Positions 20,192-28,532 of a stretch of 53,019 nucleotides of DNA are shown one piece after another; the stretch's first letter is position 1, and each line of letters begins with the position of its first letter. A model generated the notes under the pieces. That model searched no databases, was not told where the DNA came from, and saw only the letters and a list, made by a program, of their open reading frames with translations. The position numbers and the translations under genes are program-made. The DNA comes from Brevibacterium senegalense (GTDB lineage: Bacteria; Actinomycetota; Actinomycetes; Actinomycetales; Brevibacteriaceae), in the NCBI RefSeq assembly GCF_000285835.1, contig NZ_HE978605.1, forward strand, positions 183,938-236,956, given 5' to 3'.

Positions 20192-20847
20192 CGCGGCATC
20201 GGAGAGAGGAAGGCCTGCGGGTCCGGCACCGGGCGGGACGAGGTGGCAGACCGGCGCGCGTAGGCGGGGTCGACGTCGCCCACGTACAGCCAGCCCATGA
20301 GCAGCTCGTCGTCGGCCAGGCCGTGGACGGCACGGACCTGGGGCGCGTTCGCATGCACGCCCGAACGCCACATGACGCCCCAGCCGGCCTCCGACAGCGC
20401 GAGCGACAGGAGGTGGCCGGCACCGGCGGCGGTCGCGGTCTGCTCCCAGTGCGGGACCGCGGGGTGGTCCAGCCGGGAGGCGACGATCGCGATGAGCAGC
20501 GGGGCGCGCAGGGGCTTGGGGTTGGGCTCGCCGGGATCGCGGACGGCGCCGGTCGCGGCGTCCAGGGCCGCGCCCAGGCGCAGGCGGTCGTCGCCGCGCA
20601 GGGTGATGAGGCGCCACGGACGCAGCGACTTGTGGTCCGCGACGGTCACGACGGAGCGCAGGAGGCGGGACAGCTCGCGGTCGCTGGGTGCCCGGTCGCC
20701 CACCGCGGACACGGACCGGCGACGGGCCATCGCGGCGAGGACCGGGCTGCCGTACGCCGAGGCCGAGGGCGGGTTCACGACGGTGCGGCGCACCGGGGGC
20801 TGCACGTCGGACTGAGGGGCACGGGTCTGCGGGGCATCGTGCGTCAC
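20188..20847 (-). CDS. Nitroreductase-family flavoprotein (YdjA-like)
   Basis: 219 residues from a GTG that lies 5 nt after the msrA stop. The domain starts near residue 35 with MARRRSVSAVGDRAPSDRELSRLL, followed by VVTVADHKSLRPWRLITLRGDDR, matching the FMN-contacting RRS and HKSxxPW patterns of the minimal YdjA-type nitroreductases. The later AAGAGHLLSLALSEAGWGVMWRSG helix also fits. These proteins bind FMN and use NAD(P)H; the physiological substrate is unknown. Position next to msrA suggests a redox-repair context, which is only inference. Confidence 0.85.
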   Translation of the reverse strand: MTHDAPQTRAPQSDVQPPVRRTVVNPPSASAYGSPVLAAMARRRSVSAVGDRAPSDRELSRLLRSVVTVADHKSLRPWRLITLRGDDRLRLGAALDAATGAVRDPGEPNPKPLRAPLLIAIVASRLDHPAVPHWEQTATAAGAGHLLSLALSEAGWGVMWRSGVHANAPQVRAVHGLADDELLMGWLYVGDVDPAYARRSATSSRPVPDPQAFLSPMPR

Positions 20848-20852
20848 GGGCG

Positions 20853-21374
20853 TCAGCTCACCCACTCGTGGAAGTGGGCGCGGGCGGTCGCCAGCTTGGG
20901 TTCGACGATGAAGCGGCAGTATCCGTTCGTGGGGAACTGCGTGTAGAAGTCCTGGTGGACGGGCTCCGCCTCCCAGAATTCGCCCAGCGGCTCGAGCGTC
21001 GTGACGACGGGGCGGCCGATCTGCTCCTGCACGCTGCTGAGGATCTGTGCGAAGCGCTCCCGCTCCTGCTCGTCGCGGTAGAACATCGCCGACCGGTACT
21101 GCGTGCCCACGTCGTTGCCCTGCCGGTTGAGGCTCGTGGGGTCGTGTCCGGTGAAGAAGAGACCCAGGATGACCTCCTCCGGGACGATCTCCGGGTCGAA
21201 GGTCACCTGGAGCGCCTCTGCGTGACCCGTCGTCCCGCTGCACACCTGCTCGTAGGTGGGGTGCTCGAGGTCGCCTCCCGTGTAGCCGCTGATGACGGAG
21301 GACACTCCGCGCGTGCGCTGGTAGACGGCGTCGAGGCACCAGAAGCATCCGGCACCCAGGGTGAGAGTCTGCAT
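20853..21374 (-). CDS. msrA: Peptide-methionine (S)-S-oxide reductase
   Basis: 173 residues; repairs oxidised methionine. The catalytic motif GCFWC is at residues 9-13, with SGYTGG, HPTYEQVCSGTTGHAEALQVTFDP and GNDVGTQYRSAMFY characteristic of MsrA. Another cysteine (Cys45) and a late cysteine in NGYCRFIVEPKL could serve as the resolving residue. The ATG has a GGAGGGAT ribosome site close upstream. It lies between def and the nitroreductase gene in the same direction. def plus msrA is a functional pair concerned with N-terminal and oxidised methionine. Confidence 0.96.
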   Translation of the reverse strand: MQTLTLGAGCFWCLDAVYQRTRGVSSVISGYTGGDLEHPTYEQVCSGTTGHAEALQVTFDPEIVPEEVILGLFFTGHDPTSLNRQGNDVGTQYRSAMFYRDEQERERFAQILSSVQEQIGRPVVTTLEPLGEFWEAEPVHQDFYTQFPTNGYCRFIVEPKLATARAHFHEWVS

Positions 21375-21419
21375 ATCCCTCCAGACACGTGCGCGGGCGG
21401 GTTTATTCCTGCGGGCTCC

Positions 21420-22139
21420 TCAGAAGACGCTGGTCGCGGGCACCTCGAAGCCCAGGGCGGCCGCCGCCTCCCGGGTGTCCGCCCGGCCCCACCAGCGGGC
21501 CACGGCCTCGTCCGTCGCGAGCGATCGCATCTGCGCGGTGTCGAGGTAGAGGATCCCGTCCAGGTGGTCGGTCTCGTGGGCGACGATGCGCGCCGGCCAG
21601 CCGGTCAGCTCCTCCTCGACCGAGGCCCCGGTCAGGTCCGCTCCCCGCAGCAGGATCGTGAGCGGCCGGTCCACGACCGCCTGGTACCCGGGGATGGAGA
21701 GGCACCCCTCGTAGAACGAGGCGGTCCGGTCCGTCGTCGCCTCATAGCGTGCATTGAGCACCGTGCGCGGGCCGAAGGGCACACGGCGGCGCATGTCGCG
21801 GCGCGCCTGCGCTGCGGAGTCGGGATCGGCGGGGACCGGGTCCTCGGCGACGAAGAGCCGCAGCGGCACGCCCACCTGGGGTGCGGCCAGGCCCACCCCG
21901 GGGGCCGCGCGCATCGTCGTGCGCATCGCGTCCGCGAACGCGGTCAGCACGTCGTCGTCCAGCTGCCCGTCGACCGGGGCTGTCTCCATCCGCAGCACGG
22001 GATCGCCGGCCTCGACGATCGGCAGGACTCCCCCGGTGCGGCCGGCGATGTCCAGGAGTCGCAGGACCGCGTCCCGGATCGCGGTGGGCGAGGTGTCCCG
22101 CGTGAGGTCGGGGTCGTTCAACCGGTGGGGTTCGGTCAT
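21420..22139 (-). CDS. def: Peptide deformylase
   Basis: 239 residues; removes the formyl group from nascent N-terminal methionine. All three motifs are intact: GVGLAAPQVG (about 87-96), EGCLSIPG (about 152-159; Cys metal ligand) and HETDHLDG (about 198-205; two His ligands and catalytic Glu). The insert AQARRDMRRRVPFGPR is longer than in E. coli Def and seen in actinobacterial enzymes. There is an N-terminal extension of about 35 residues. It starts 13 nt after the citE stop, so it is probably on the same transcript. No fmt gene is in view. Confidence 0.95.
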   Translation of the reverse strand: MTEPHRLNDPDLTRDTSPTAIRDAVLRLLDIAGRTGGVLPIVEAGDPVLRMETAPVDGQLDDDVLTAFADAMRTTMRAAPGVGLAAPQVGVPLRLFVAEDPVPADPDSAAQARRDMRRRVPFGPRTVLNARYEATTDRTASFYEGCLSIPGYQAVVDRPLTILLRGADLTGASVEEELTGWPARIVAHETDHLDGILYLDTAQMRSLATDEAVARWWGRADTREAAAALGFEVPATSVF

Positions 22140-22152
22140 CGTGCGGGGTCGC

Positions 22153-23010
22153 TCAGGCGTCGCCGGCCGCGGCCGCGCGGGCCTGGATGGCGCGGGCGTG
22201 CGCCAGCAGCGGCGCGTCGATCATGGACCCCTGGAAGGAGAACGCGCCCTTCTGGCCCACGGCGGCCTCGAGCACGTCCGACGCCCACTGCGTCTGCTCC
22301 GGGCTGGGCGCGTACGCGCTGCGGACGACGGGGACGTGCTTGGGGTGGATGGAGACCTTCGCGTCGAAGCCGCTCTCCACCGCGTCCAGCGCCTCCTCCG
22401 CCAGGCCGTCGATGTCGTCGATCGCGGTCCAGATCGAGTCGAGCGCCCACTTCCCGTGCGCCTTCGCCGCCAGCAGGGTCTGCGAGCGCACGTGCATCGC
22501 GACGGCGCGGTAGGACCCGTCCTTCCCGCGCGACGAGCCGCCGCCCAGTGCGGCGATGAGGTCCTCGGACCCCCACATGAGTCCCGCGACGTTGGGCTGG
22601 GCCGCGATCTGGTCGGCGTTGACCGCACCCGCGGGGGTCTCGATGAGGGCGATGAGGCTCACGTCCGGCAGGTCCGCCGCCAGTCGGGCCGGGCCGTCCG
22701 CGGACTCCGCCTTGGGCAGCATGACCATCGTGAACGGCAGCTCCTTCAGCATCGCCGCGTCACCGGCGTAGTGCTCGGTGTCCGTGGCGTTCACGCGGAT
22801 GACCGTGCGGGCCGGGTCCAGCTGCGGTGCGTCGCCACCGTCCCCGGACACCGCGTCGCGCACCGCCTGGCGCGCGGCTTCCTTGTCGGACGGGGACACC
22901 GCGTCCTCCAGATCGACGATGACGATGTCGGAGCGCTGTGCCGCCTTGCTGTAGCGGTCGGGGCGGTCGCCGGGGACGAACAGCCAGGCGGGGCGGATGT
23001 CGAAGCTCAT
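22153..23010 (-). CDS. citE: HpcH/HpaI-CitE family acyl-CoA lyase
   Basis: 285 residues, TIM-barrel CoA-ester lyase. The N-terminus RPAWLFVPGDRPDRYSKAA and IVIVDLEDAVSPSDKEAAR carries the acyl-CoA and Mg-binding residues; TVIRVNATDTEHYAGD, LIALIETPAG and GLMWGSEDLIAALGG complete the family pattern. Known family context: the M. tuberculosis counterpart next to the same genes (Rv2498c) is a bifunctional 3-hydroxy-3-methylglutaryl-CoA / citramalyl-CoA lyase, so this enzyme probably ends leucine and itaconate breakdown. The ATG at 23010 was chosen over a GTG 6 nt upstream because GAAGGTGA gives proper ribosome-site spacing. It starts 51 nt after maoC. Confidence 0.9.
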   Translation of the reverse strand: MSFDIRPAWLFVPGDRPDRYSKAAQRSDIVIVDLEDAVSPSDKEAARQAVRDAVSGDGGDAPQLDPARTVIRVNATDTEHYAGDAAMLKELPFTMVMLPKAESADGPARLAADLPDVSLIALIETPAGAVNADQIAAQPNVAGLMWGSEDLIAALGGGSSRGKDGSYRAVAMHVRSQTLLAAKAHGKWALDSIWTAIDDIDGLAEEALDAVESGFDAKVSIHPKHVPVVRSAYAPSPEQTQWASDVLEAAVGQKGAFSFQGSMIDAPLLAHARAIQARAAAAGDA

Positions 23011-23061
23011 GGTCACCTTCGGGTCGAGGGATGGTGTGGTGTCAGGTCGTGCGCGGGCGCC

Positions 23062-23628
23062 TCAGCCCTCGGCGTGGTCGGCGGTGAAGACCATCGTCTT
23101 GCGGACGGCCTTCGCGACGATGTCGCCGTGCTGGTTGCGGCCGATGTGCTCGAGGCTGATGATGCCCTCGCCCGGCCGCGACCGCGAGAGGCGCTTGTCG
23201 AGGATCTTCGTCTCCGCGTACAGGGTGTCCCCGTGGAACACGGGCTTGGGGAAGGACACCTCGCTGAAACCCAGGTTGCCCACGATCGTGCCCTGTGTCA
23301 GCTGGGCGACGGACAGCCCCACCAGCGTGGAGAGCGTGAACATCGAGTTGACCAGCCGCTGACCGAAGGGCTCCGACTCCGCGAAGTGCGCGTCCAGGTG
23401 CAGAGCCTGCGTGTTCATCGTGACGGCGGTGAACCACGTGTTGTCCGCCTCTGTGATGGTGCGGCCTGGTGCATGCCGGTACGTGGCGCCCACGACGAAC
23501 TCCTCGAACCAGAGTCCCCGCTGCTCGATGACGGGACCGTCCGTCGTCTCCGCGGACTGGCCCACAGCCTGGTCCGCGGCCTGGCCCGTCGTCTTCGCGT
23601 CCTGCTCCGTCACGTCAACGTCCTCCAT
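23062..23628 (-). CDS. MaoC-family hotdog-fold dehydratase
   Basis: 188 residues. After a 30-residue Thr/Gln/Glu-rich leader, the hotdog fold begins with GLWFEEFVVGATYRHAPGRTITEADNTWF. The (R)-hydratase-type region TMNTQALHLDAHFAESEPFG supplies the catalytic Asp/His pair (Asp and His in LDAH). The later EVSFPKPVFHGDTLYAET is typical of MaoC. In the matching mycobacterial cluster this gene (Rv2499c) sits between the acyl-CoA dehydrogenase and citE, suggesting hydration of 3-methylglutaconyl- or mesaconyl-CoA-like substrates. A TAGGGT -10 box at 23694-23699 suggests its own promoter downstream of cls. The ATG at 23628 is used because homology lies well inside; 13 upstream codons are unsupported. 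Confidence 0.88.
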   Translation of the reverse strand: MEDVDVTEQDAKTTGQAADQAVGQSAETTDGPVIEQRGLWFEEFVVGATYRHAPGRTITEADNTWFTAVTMNTQALHLDAHFAESEPFGQRLVNSMFTLSTLVGLSVAQLTQGTIVGNLGFSEVSFPKPVFHGDTLYAETKILDKRLSRSRPGEGIISLEHIGRNQHGDIVAKAVRKTMVFTADHAEG

Positions 23629-23721
23629 CGGTCCGCGGCTGCTCTGCCTGTCGTTGCACCGGCGCAAGGCCGGCCTGTGGTCTGCCGCACACCACCCTAT
23701 CGCTCACTGCTGTCTCACCCG

Positions 23722-25287
23722 TCATTGCAGGGCAGAGGTGAGGCGCATCGCGGAGTCCAACCATCGGCGTCCCCAGGAGCGCCCGGCCCACTCCTCCTGC
23801 GTCAGCTCGGAACTGACGGCGCGGTACTCGTCCATGACCCGGTGGAGACCCTGGGTGATGTCGCCGCCGTAGGTCAGCATGCTCACCTCGTAGTTGAGGC
23901 CGAACGACCGCATGTCCATGTTCGACGACCCCATGACGGAGCACAGGTCGTCGACCGTGAAGCACTTCGTGTGCAGGACCAGGGGCGCCGGGTAGCGGAA
24001 GATCCGCACACCGGCTTCCAGCAGCGCCTCGTAGTACGAGCTCTGAGCGTGATCGACCATGAACTGGTCCGCCTGTTCGCTCACGTACAGCTCGATGTCG
24101 ACGCCGCGGCGTCCGGCCGTCGTGATCGCCGCCAGCAGCGACTCGTCCGGCACGAAGTAGGGGCTCACGATCCGCAGGCGCTCCTGCGCCAGGTAGATGA
24201 GCGACACGAACAGGCGCAGGCTGGGCTCGGTCCGGAAGCCGGGGCCGGAGGGGACCACCTGCACGGCGTTCACGTCCGAGTCCGGCAGGACGGAGGTCAC
24301 CGCGCCGCCGCCGGCCCCGTGCGTGCCCTGACCCGCTGTGAGTCGCGCACCGATCGCCGACTCCCGCTCCGACAGTCGCGCGCCCGCGTCGTACGCGCGG
24401 ATCGTGAGGTCCTCGCCCGTCTCCGTGTACCAGTCCGTTGCGAACACCGCCTCGAGGGATGCGACGACAGGACCCGTCAGCTCGACCATGATGTCGTGCC
24501 AGTGGCGGCCGATCCGGTCGTTGCGCGGGCTGCCGTACGAGGGCTCGATCATGTTCATCGACCCCAGGAACGCGCGCTCGCCGTCGATGATGACGTGCTT
24601 GCGGTGGTTGCGCAGGTCGATCCGGCGGACCCGACCCTGCAGAGGTTTGAAGGGCAGCATGAGCGACCACTCGATCCCCGCGGCGTCCAGCCGGCGCTTG
24701 AGCGGCCGGTACCCGCCGTACTTCCGGGAGCCCAGGTGGTCGAACAGCACGCGCACGCGCACCCCGCGGGCCGCAGCGCGCTCCAGCGCGGTGAGGAACG
24801 GTTCCGTCGACCGGTCCGCGGTCATGATGTACATGCAGACGTCCACGAAGGACTCCGCCTCATCGATCGCACGCGCCATCGCGTCGACGGTGTCGTGGAA
24901 GTCCGTGCGGATCCCGTGGTCGGTGCCCGTGACCATCGGGAGGTGGGTGAGGTTCCGGCTGAGGGTCACGAGCGACCCGAAGTCACGCGGGACGCCGATC
25001 GCATCTGGCCAGTCCGGGATGCCCACCGTGCCCTGGTGCAGGCGGGAGTTCGCCTCCTCCTGGATCGCCTCGCGCCTGCCGGTGATGTACGGGCTGCCCA
25101 GCAGCAGGAACAGCGGGATGCCCACGATGGGCAGGAAGAGGATGAGCAGCAGCCATGCGCTGGACGAGGACGGGCGCCGGTTCTCCGGCACCACCCCGAT
25201 CGCGATGACCTTGATCGTGTAGTCCAGGACGATGAAAGCCGTCGACGCGATCTGCGTCCAGTCCCACTCCCCCAGTGCCAGCTGCAT
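23722..25287 (-). CDS. cls: Cardiolipin synthase (phospholipase D family)
   Basis: 521 residues. Two N-terminal membrane helices (about 15-32 and 43-63, with the SAWLLLILFLPIVGIPLFLLLG loop typical of ClsA) precede two phospholipase D domains with intact HKD motifs: His228-Arg-Lys230-x4-Asp235 (HRKHVIIDGERAFLGS) and His439-Thr-Lys441-x4-Asp446 (HTKCFTVDD), each followed by GSxN. It condenses phosphatidylglycerol molecules to cardiolipin in the membrane. TAGGCT stands 6 nt before the ATG, so it is likely leaderless and independently transcribed. It separates the acyl-CoA dehydrogenase from maoC and citE, an insertion not part of the catabolic pathway. Confidence 0.95.
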   Translation of the reverse strand: MQLALGEWDWTQIASTAFIVLDYTIKVIAIGVVPENRRPSSSSAWLLLILFLPIVGIPLFLLLGSPYITGRREAIQEEANSRLHQGTVGIPDWPDAIGVPRDFGSLVTLSRNLTHLPMVTGTDHGIRTDFHDTVDAMARAIDEAESFVDVCMYIMTADRSTEPFLTALERAAARGVRVRVLFDHLGSRKYGGYRPLKRRLDAAGIEWSLMLPFKPLQGRVRRIDLRNHRKHVIIDGERAFLGSMNMIEPSYGSPRNDRIGRHWHDIMVELTGPVVASLEAVFATDWYTETGEDLTIRAYDAGARLSERESAIGARLTAGQGTHGAGGGAVTSVLPDSDVNAVQVVPSGPGFRTEPSLRLFVSLIYLAQERLRIVSPYFVPDESLLAAITTAGRRGVDIELYVSEQADQFMVDHAQSSYYEALLEAGVRIFRYPAPLVLHTKCFTVDDLCSVMGSSNMDMRSFGLNYEVSMLTYGGDITQGLHRVMDEYRAVSSELTQEEWAGRSWGRRWLDSAMRLTSALQ

Positions 25288-25293
25288 GGAGCA

Positions 25294-25299
25294 AGCCTA
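25294..25299 (-). promoter_or_regulatory. Leaderless -10 box for cls
   Basis: TAGGCT on the minus strand followed by TGCTCC and the cls ATG. The 34-nt gap to the upstream acyl-CoA dehydrogenase stop leaves no room for a ribosome site of the usual kind. Confidence 0.6.
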
Positions 25300-25322
25300 C
25301 GCAGGTGGCCTGCGCTTCCCCC

Positions 25323-26495
25323 TCACAGCCCCAGGCTGCGGGCGATGAGCATCTGCTGCACCTCCGTCGTCCCCTCGCCGATCTCCAGGATCTTCGAGTC
25401 GCGGTAGTGCCGGGCGACCAGGTATTCGTTCATGAAGCCGTAGCCGCCGTGCACCTGCGTCGCGTCGCGGGCGTTGTCCATCGCCGCCTCGGACGCGACC
25501 ATCTTCGCGATCGCCGCCTCCGTCTTGAACGGCAGGCCGGACTCCATCTTCGAGGCCGCCGCGTAGTAGGCGGCGCGCGCGGTCTGCACGCGGGCCTCCA
25601 TGCGGGCGATCTTGAAGCTGATGCCCTGGTAGTCGCCGATCGGCTTCCCGAACGTCGTCCGCTCCTTCGCGTACTGCACGCTCGCGTCGACGCAGCCCTG
25701 CGCCGCGCCCACGGACACCGCCGCGATCGCGATGCGTCCCTCGTCCAGGATCCGCAGGAAGTTCGCGTAGCCGCGCCCGCGCTCGCCCAGCAGGTTGGCC
25801 TCCGGCACCCGCACGTCCTCGAACGTGAGCGGGTGCGTGTCCGACGAGTTCCAGCCCACCTTGTCGTACGCCGGCTCCGGCGTGAACCCGGGCGTCCCGT
25901 TGGGGATGATGATCGTGGAGATCTCCGGCTTCGTGCTGCCGTCGCCACCGGTGCGGGTGCCGGTGACGGCGGTCGCGGTCACGAACTTCGTGATGTCCGT
26001 CCCGGAGTTCGTGATGAACGACTTCGCCCCGTTCACCACCCATTCGCCGTTCTCCAGCACCGCTTTCGTCTTGGTGCCCCCGGCGTCGGAGCCGGCCTCG
26101 GCCTCGGTGAGTCCGAACGCGGCCAGGCCGCGGCCGTCGATGACCTGCGGCAGCAGCTCCGCCTTCTGCTCGTCCGTGCCGAAGCGGTAGATGGGCATCG
26201 CGCCCAGCGACACCCCCGCCTCGAGCGTCATCGCGAGCGACTGGTTCTCCCGCGCGATCTCCTCGAGCGCCAGGCACAGTGCGAAGTAGTCCCCGCCCAT
26301 GCCGCCGTGCTCCTCCGGGAACGGCAGGCCGAACAGGCCCATGTCGCCCATCTTCGCGACCAGCTCGTACGGGAACTCGTGCCGCGCGTCCAGCTCCGCG
26401 CTGACGGGCGCGACCTCCTCGTCCGTGAACTCCGCGACCGTGCGGCGCAGCGTCTCGTACTCGTCGTCCAGCATCCCCGGAACGAACAGCTTCAT
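25323..26495 (-). CDS. Acyl-CoA dehydrogenase, probable isovaleryl-CoA type
   Basis: 390 residues, soluble FAD enzyme. Family motifs: FGLTEAEAGSDAGGTKTKA, QYAKERTTFGKPIGDYQGISFKIARM and the C-terminal QVHGGYGFMNEYLVARHYRD with ILEIGEGTTEVQQMLIAR. The context with accA1/accD1, maoC and citE matches M. tuberculosis fadE19, so oxidation of isovaleryl-CoA or a related branched-chain acyl-CoA is the likely step. The ATG at 26495 is chosen because a perfect AGGAGG lies 8 nt upstream and gives the usual length; an in-frame ATG seven codons upstream (26516) is the alternative. It starts 28 nt after the accA1 stop. Confidence 0.92.
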   Translation of the reverse strand: MKLFVPGMLDDEYETLRRTVAEFTDEEVAPVSAELDARHEFPYELVAKMGDMGLFGLPFPEEHGGMGGDYFALCLALEEIARENQSLAMTLEAGVSLGAMPIYRFGTDEQKAELLPQVIDGRGLAAFGLTEAEAGSDAGGTKTKAVLENGEWVVNGAKSFITNSGTDITKFVTATAVTGTRTGGDGSTKPEISTIIIPNGTPGFTPEPAYDKVGWNSSDTHPLTFEDVRVPEANLLGERGRGYANFLRILDEGRIAIAAVSVGAAQGCVDASVQYAKERTTFGKPIGDYQGISFKIARMEARVQTARAAYYAAASKMESGLPFKTEAAIAKMVASEAAMDNARDATQVHGGYGFMNEYLVARHYRDSKILEIGEGTTEVQQMLIARSLGL

Positions 26496-26523
26496 CGTCG
26501 TCGCCTCCTGTGCCATCGGTTCC

Positions 26524-28527
26524 TCATCCCTCCGCGGTCGCGGCATCCGTCGCCGCGGCCTCATCCGTCGTGTCGTCTGCCTCCGCCGGCACGATCCGTG
26601 CCAGCACCTCGTCGAGCGCGACCTGCGCGCCCGCGACCGTGCTCAGGTGCACGACGCCGTCCGCGGGTGCGGTGAGCACGTGCTCCATCTTCATCGCCTC
26701 GACCGTCACGACGGGCTGGCCCGCCGTCACCTGCTCGCCGTCCGCCACGCGCACATCGATGACCGACCCCGGCATCGGGGCCAGCACCTCCGCACCCGCT
26801 GCCGCCGCACCGATCGCGGTGTCCGCCTGCGGCCGGGTCAGCTGGGCGAGGCCCGCGGGCGTCCGCACCCACAGTGTCCGCCCGTCCGCCGAGGCCCACA
26901 CCCGTCCCGTCACCTGCTCACCGTCCAGCGTGATCCGGTAGGACCCGTCGCCGAGGTCGCGGACCGGTGGGTGCGCATACGTCACCTCGTGCCGCCGGCC
27001 GCGGTGGACGAGGGCCACGGCGGACCGCGCCGGGGATGCGCTGCGCCAGCCGCCGGCCGCGGCCCAGACACCTGCCGGCTCGCCCGCGGTGCGGGCGTCG
27101 CGACTGCGGGCGGCCTCGGCCCGGGTGATGTGCGCGGCGGCCAGCTGCAGCGCGGCGGGGTCCAGGGCCTCGGCGAGGTCGTCGTCCGTCAGCGCGTCGA
27201 TGATGCCGGTGTGCAGATCGCCGGTGACGACCTCGGGCATGTCGATCAGCATCTGCAGGAAACCGATGTTCGTGCCGATGCCGGGGACCGCGGACTCCGC
27301 GAGCGCGGTGCGCAGCAGGGCGACGGCCTCGGCTCGGTCGCGGCCGGTCACGATGAGCTTCGCGATCATCGGGTCGTAGTCGCTCACGATGCGCTGGCCG
27401 GGCTCCAGTCCGGCGTCCACGCGGATGCCCTCGCCGGTGGGGAACGCGACGTCCAGCGCGGTGCCGCCGGTGGGCAGGAAGCCGCGAGCGGGGTCCTCCG
27501 CGTAGATGCGCGCCTCGATCGAGTGGCCGGTCAGACTGATGTCGTCCTGCGTCAGCCCCAGCTCCTCGCCGGCGCCGATCCGCAGCTGCCATTCGACGAG
27601 GTCGACGCCCGTCACCTGCTCCGTGACGGGGTGCTCGACCTGGAGGCGCGTGTTCATCTCCATGAAGAAGAACTCGTCCGGCGCGTCCGCGGACACGATG
27701 AACTCGACGGTGCCGGCCCCGCGGTAGTCGACGGACTTCGCGGTGTCGACGGCGGCCTGCCCGATCCGGGCGCGGGTGTCCGCGTCCAGCAGCGCGCTGG
27801 GCGCCTCCTCGAGGACCTTCTGGTGGCGGCGCTGCAGCGAGCACTCGCGCTCGCCCAGGTGGATGACGTTCCCGTGCTCGTCGGCCAGCACCTGCACCTC
27901 GATGTGGCGCGGGGTGAGCACGAGCCGCTCGAGGAAGAGCGTGTCGTCGCCGAAGCTCGAGGCGGCCTCGCGGCGGGCGGAGGCGAGCGCCTCCGGCAGG
28001 TCCTCCGCCCGGTGGACCTCGCGCATGCCCTTGCCGCCGCCGCCCGCGGAGGGCTTCACGAGGATCGGGTAGCCCACCTCGTCCGCGCGGGCGAGGAGCT
28101 GCTCGTCCGTCAGCCCCGGCTCGGCGACACCGGGCACCAGCGGCACGTCGCGCGCCGCGACGGCCTGCTTCGCGGAGATCTTGTCGCCCATGACCTCGAT
28201 CGAACCGGCCGTGGGCCCCAGGAAGACGATGCCCTCCTCCTCGAGGCGGCGGGCGAACGCCGCATTCTCGGAGAGGAAGCCGTAGCCGGGGTGGACGGCC
28301 TGCGCGCCGGTCGCGTGCACGGCCTCGAGGACGCGGTCGATGCTGAGGTAGGACTGGGCGGCCGGGGCCGGACCCAGGCGGTGCGCGATGTCCGCGGCCC
28401 GCACGTGGGCGGCGTCCGCATCCGCGTCGGAGTAGACGGCGACGGTCTCGATGCCCATCCTCCGGCAGGTGCGGATGACGCGCAGGGCGATCTCGCCGCG
28501 GTTGGCGATGAGGATCCTTCGGAACAT
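26524..28527 (-). CDS. accA1: Biotin carboxylase/biotin carrier subunit of an acyl-CoA carboxylase
   Basis: 667 residues. Residues 1-450 are the biotin carboxylase: [27 protein letters not shown]-grasp loop [27 protein letters not shown] and [13 protein letters not shown]. After a linker of about 120 residues, the C-terminal biotinyl domain carries EAMKMEH with the biotinylated lysine at about 613. A 25-residue Ala/Asp/Thr tail follows. With the adjacent carboxyltransferase it should form a methylcrotonyl-CoA-type carboxylase. The ATG at 28527 is preferred: an AGGA site lies 10 nt upstream, while a GTG at 28536 overlapping the accD1 stop is too close to that site. A much longer upstream frame is antisense of accD1. 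Confidence 0.94.
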   Translation of the reverse strand: MFRRILIANRGEIALRVIRTCRRMGIETVAVYSDADADAAHVRAADIAHRLGPAPAAQSYLSIDRVLEAVHATGAQAVHPGYGFLSENAAFARRLEEEGIVFLGPTAGSIEVMGDKISAKQAVAARDVPLVPGVAEPGLTDEQLLARADEVGYPILVKPSAGGGGKGMREVHRAEDLPEALASARREAASSFGDDTLFLERLVLTPRHIEVQVLADEHGNVIHLGERECSLQRRHQKVLEEAPSALLDADTRARIGQAAVDTAKSVDYRGAGTVEFIVSADAPDEFFFMEMNTRLQVEHPVTEQVTGVDLVEWQLRIGAGEELGLTQDDISLTGHSIEARIYAEDPARGFLPTGGTALDVAFPTGEGIRVDAGLEPGQRIVSDYDPMIAKLIVTGRDRAEAVALLRTALAESAVPGIGTNIGFLQMLIDMPEVVTGDLHTGIIDALTDDDLAEALDPAALQLAAAHITRAEAARSRDARTAGEPAGVWAAAGGWRSASPARSAVALVHRGRRHEVTYAHPPVRDLGDGSYRITLDGEQVTGRVWASADGRTLWVRTPAGLAQLTRPQADTAIGAAAAGAEVLAPMPGSVIDVRVADGEQVTAGQPVVTVEAMKMEHVLTAPADGVVHLSTVAGAQVALDEVLARIVPAEADDTTDEAAATDAATAEG

Positions 28528-28532
28528 TCGAC

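Noticed and set aside
21754..25407. A 1217-codon plus-strand open frame opposite def, citE, maoC and cls
   Set aside because: It runs antisense across four recognisable genes and their promoters; its composition is typical of shadow frames.
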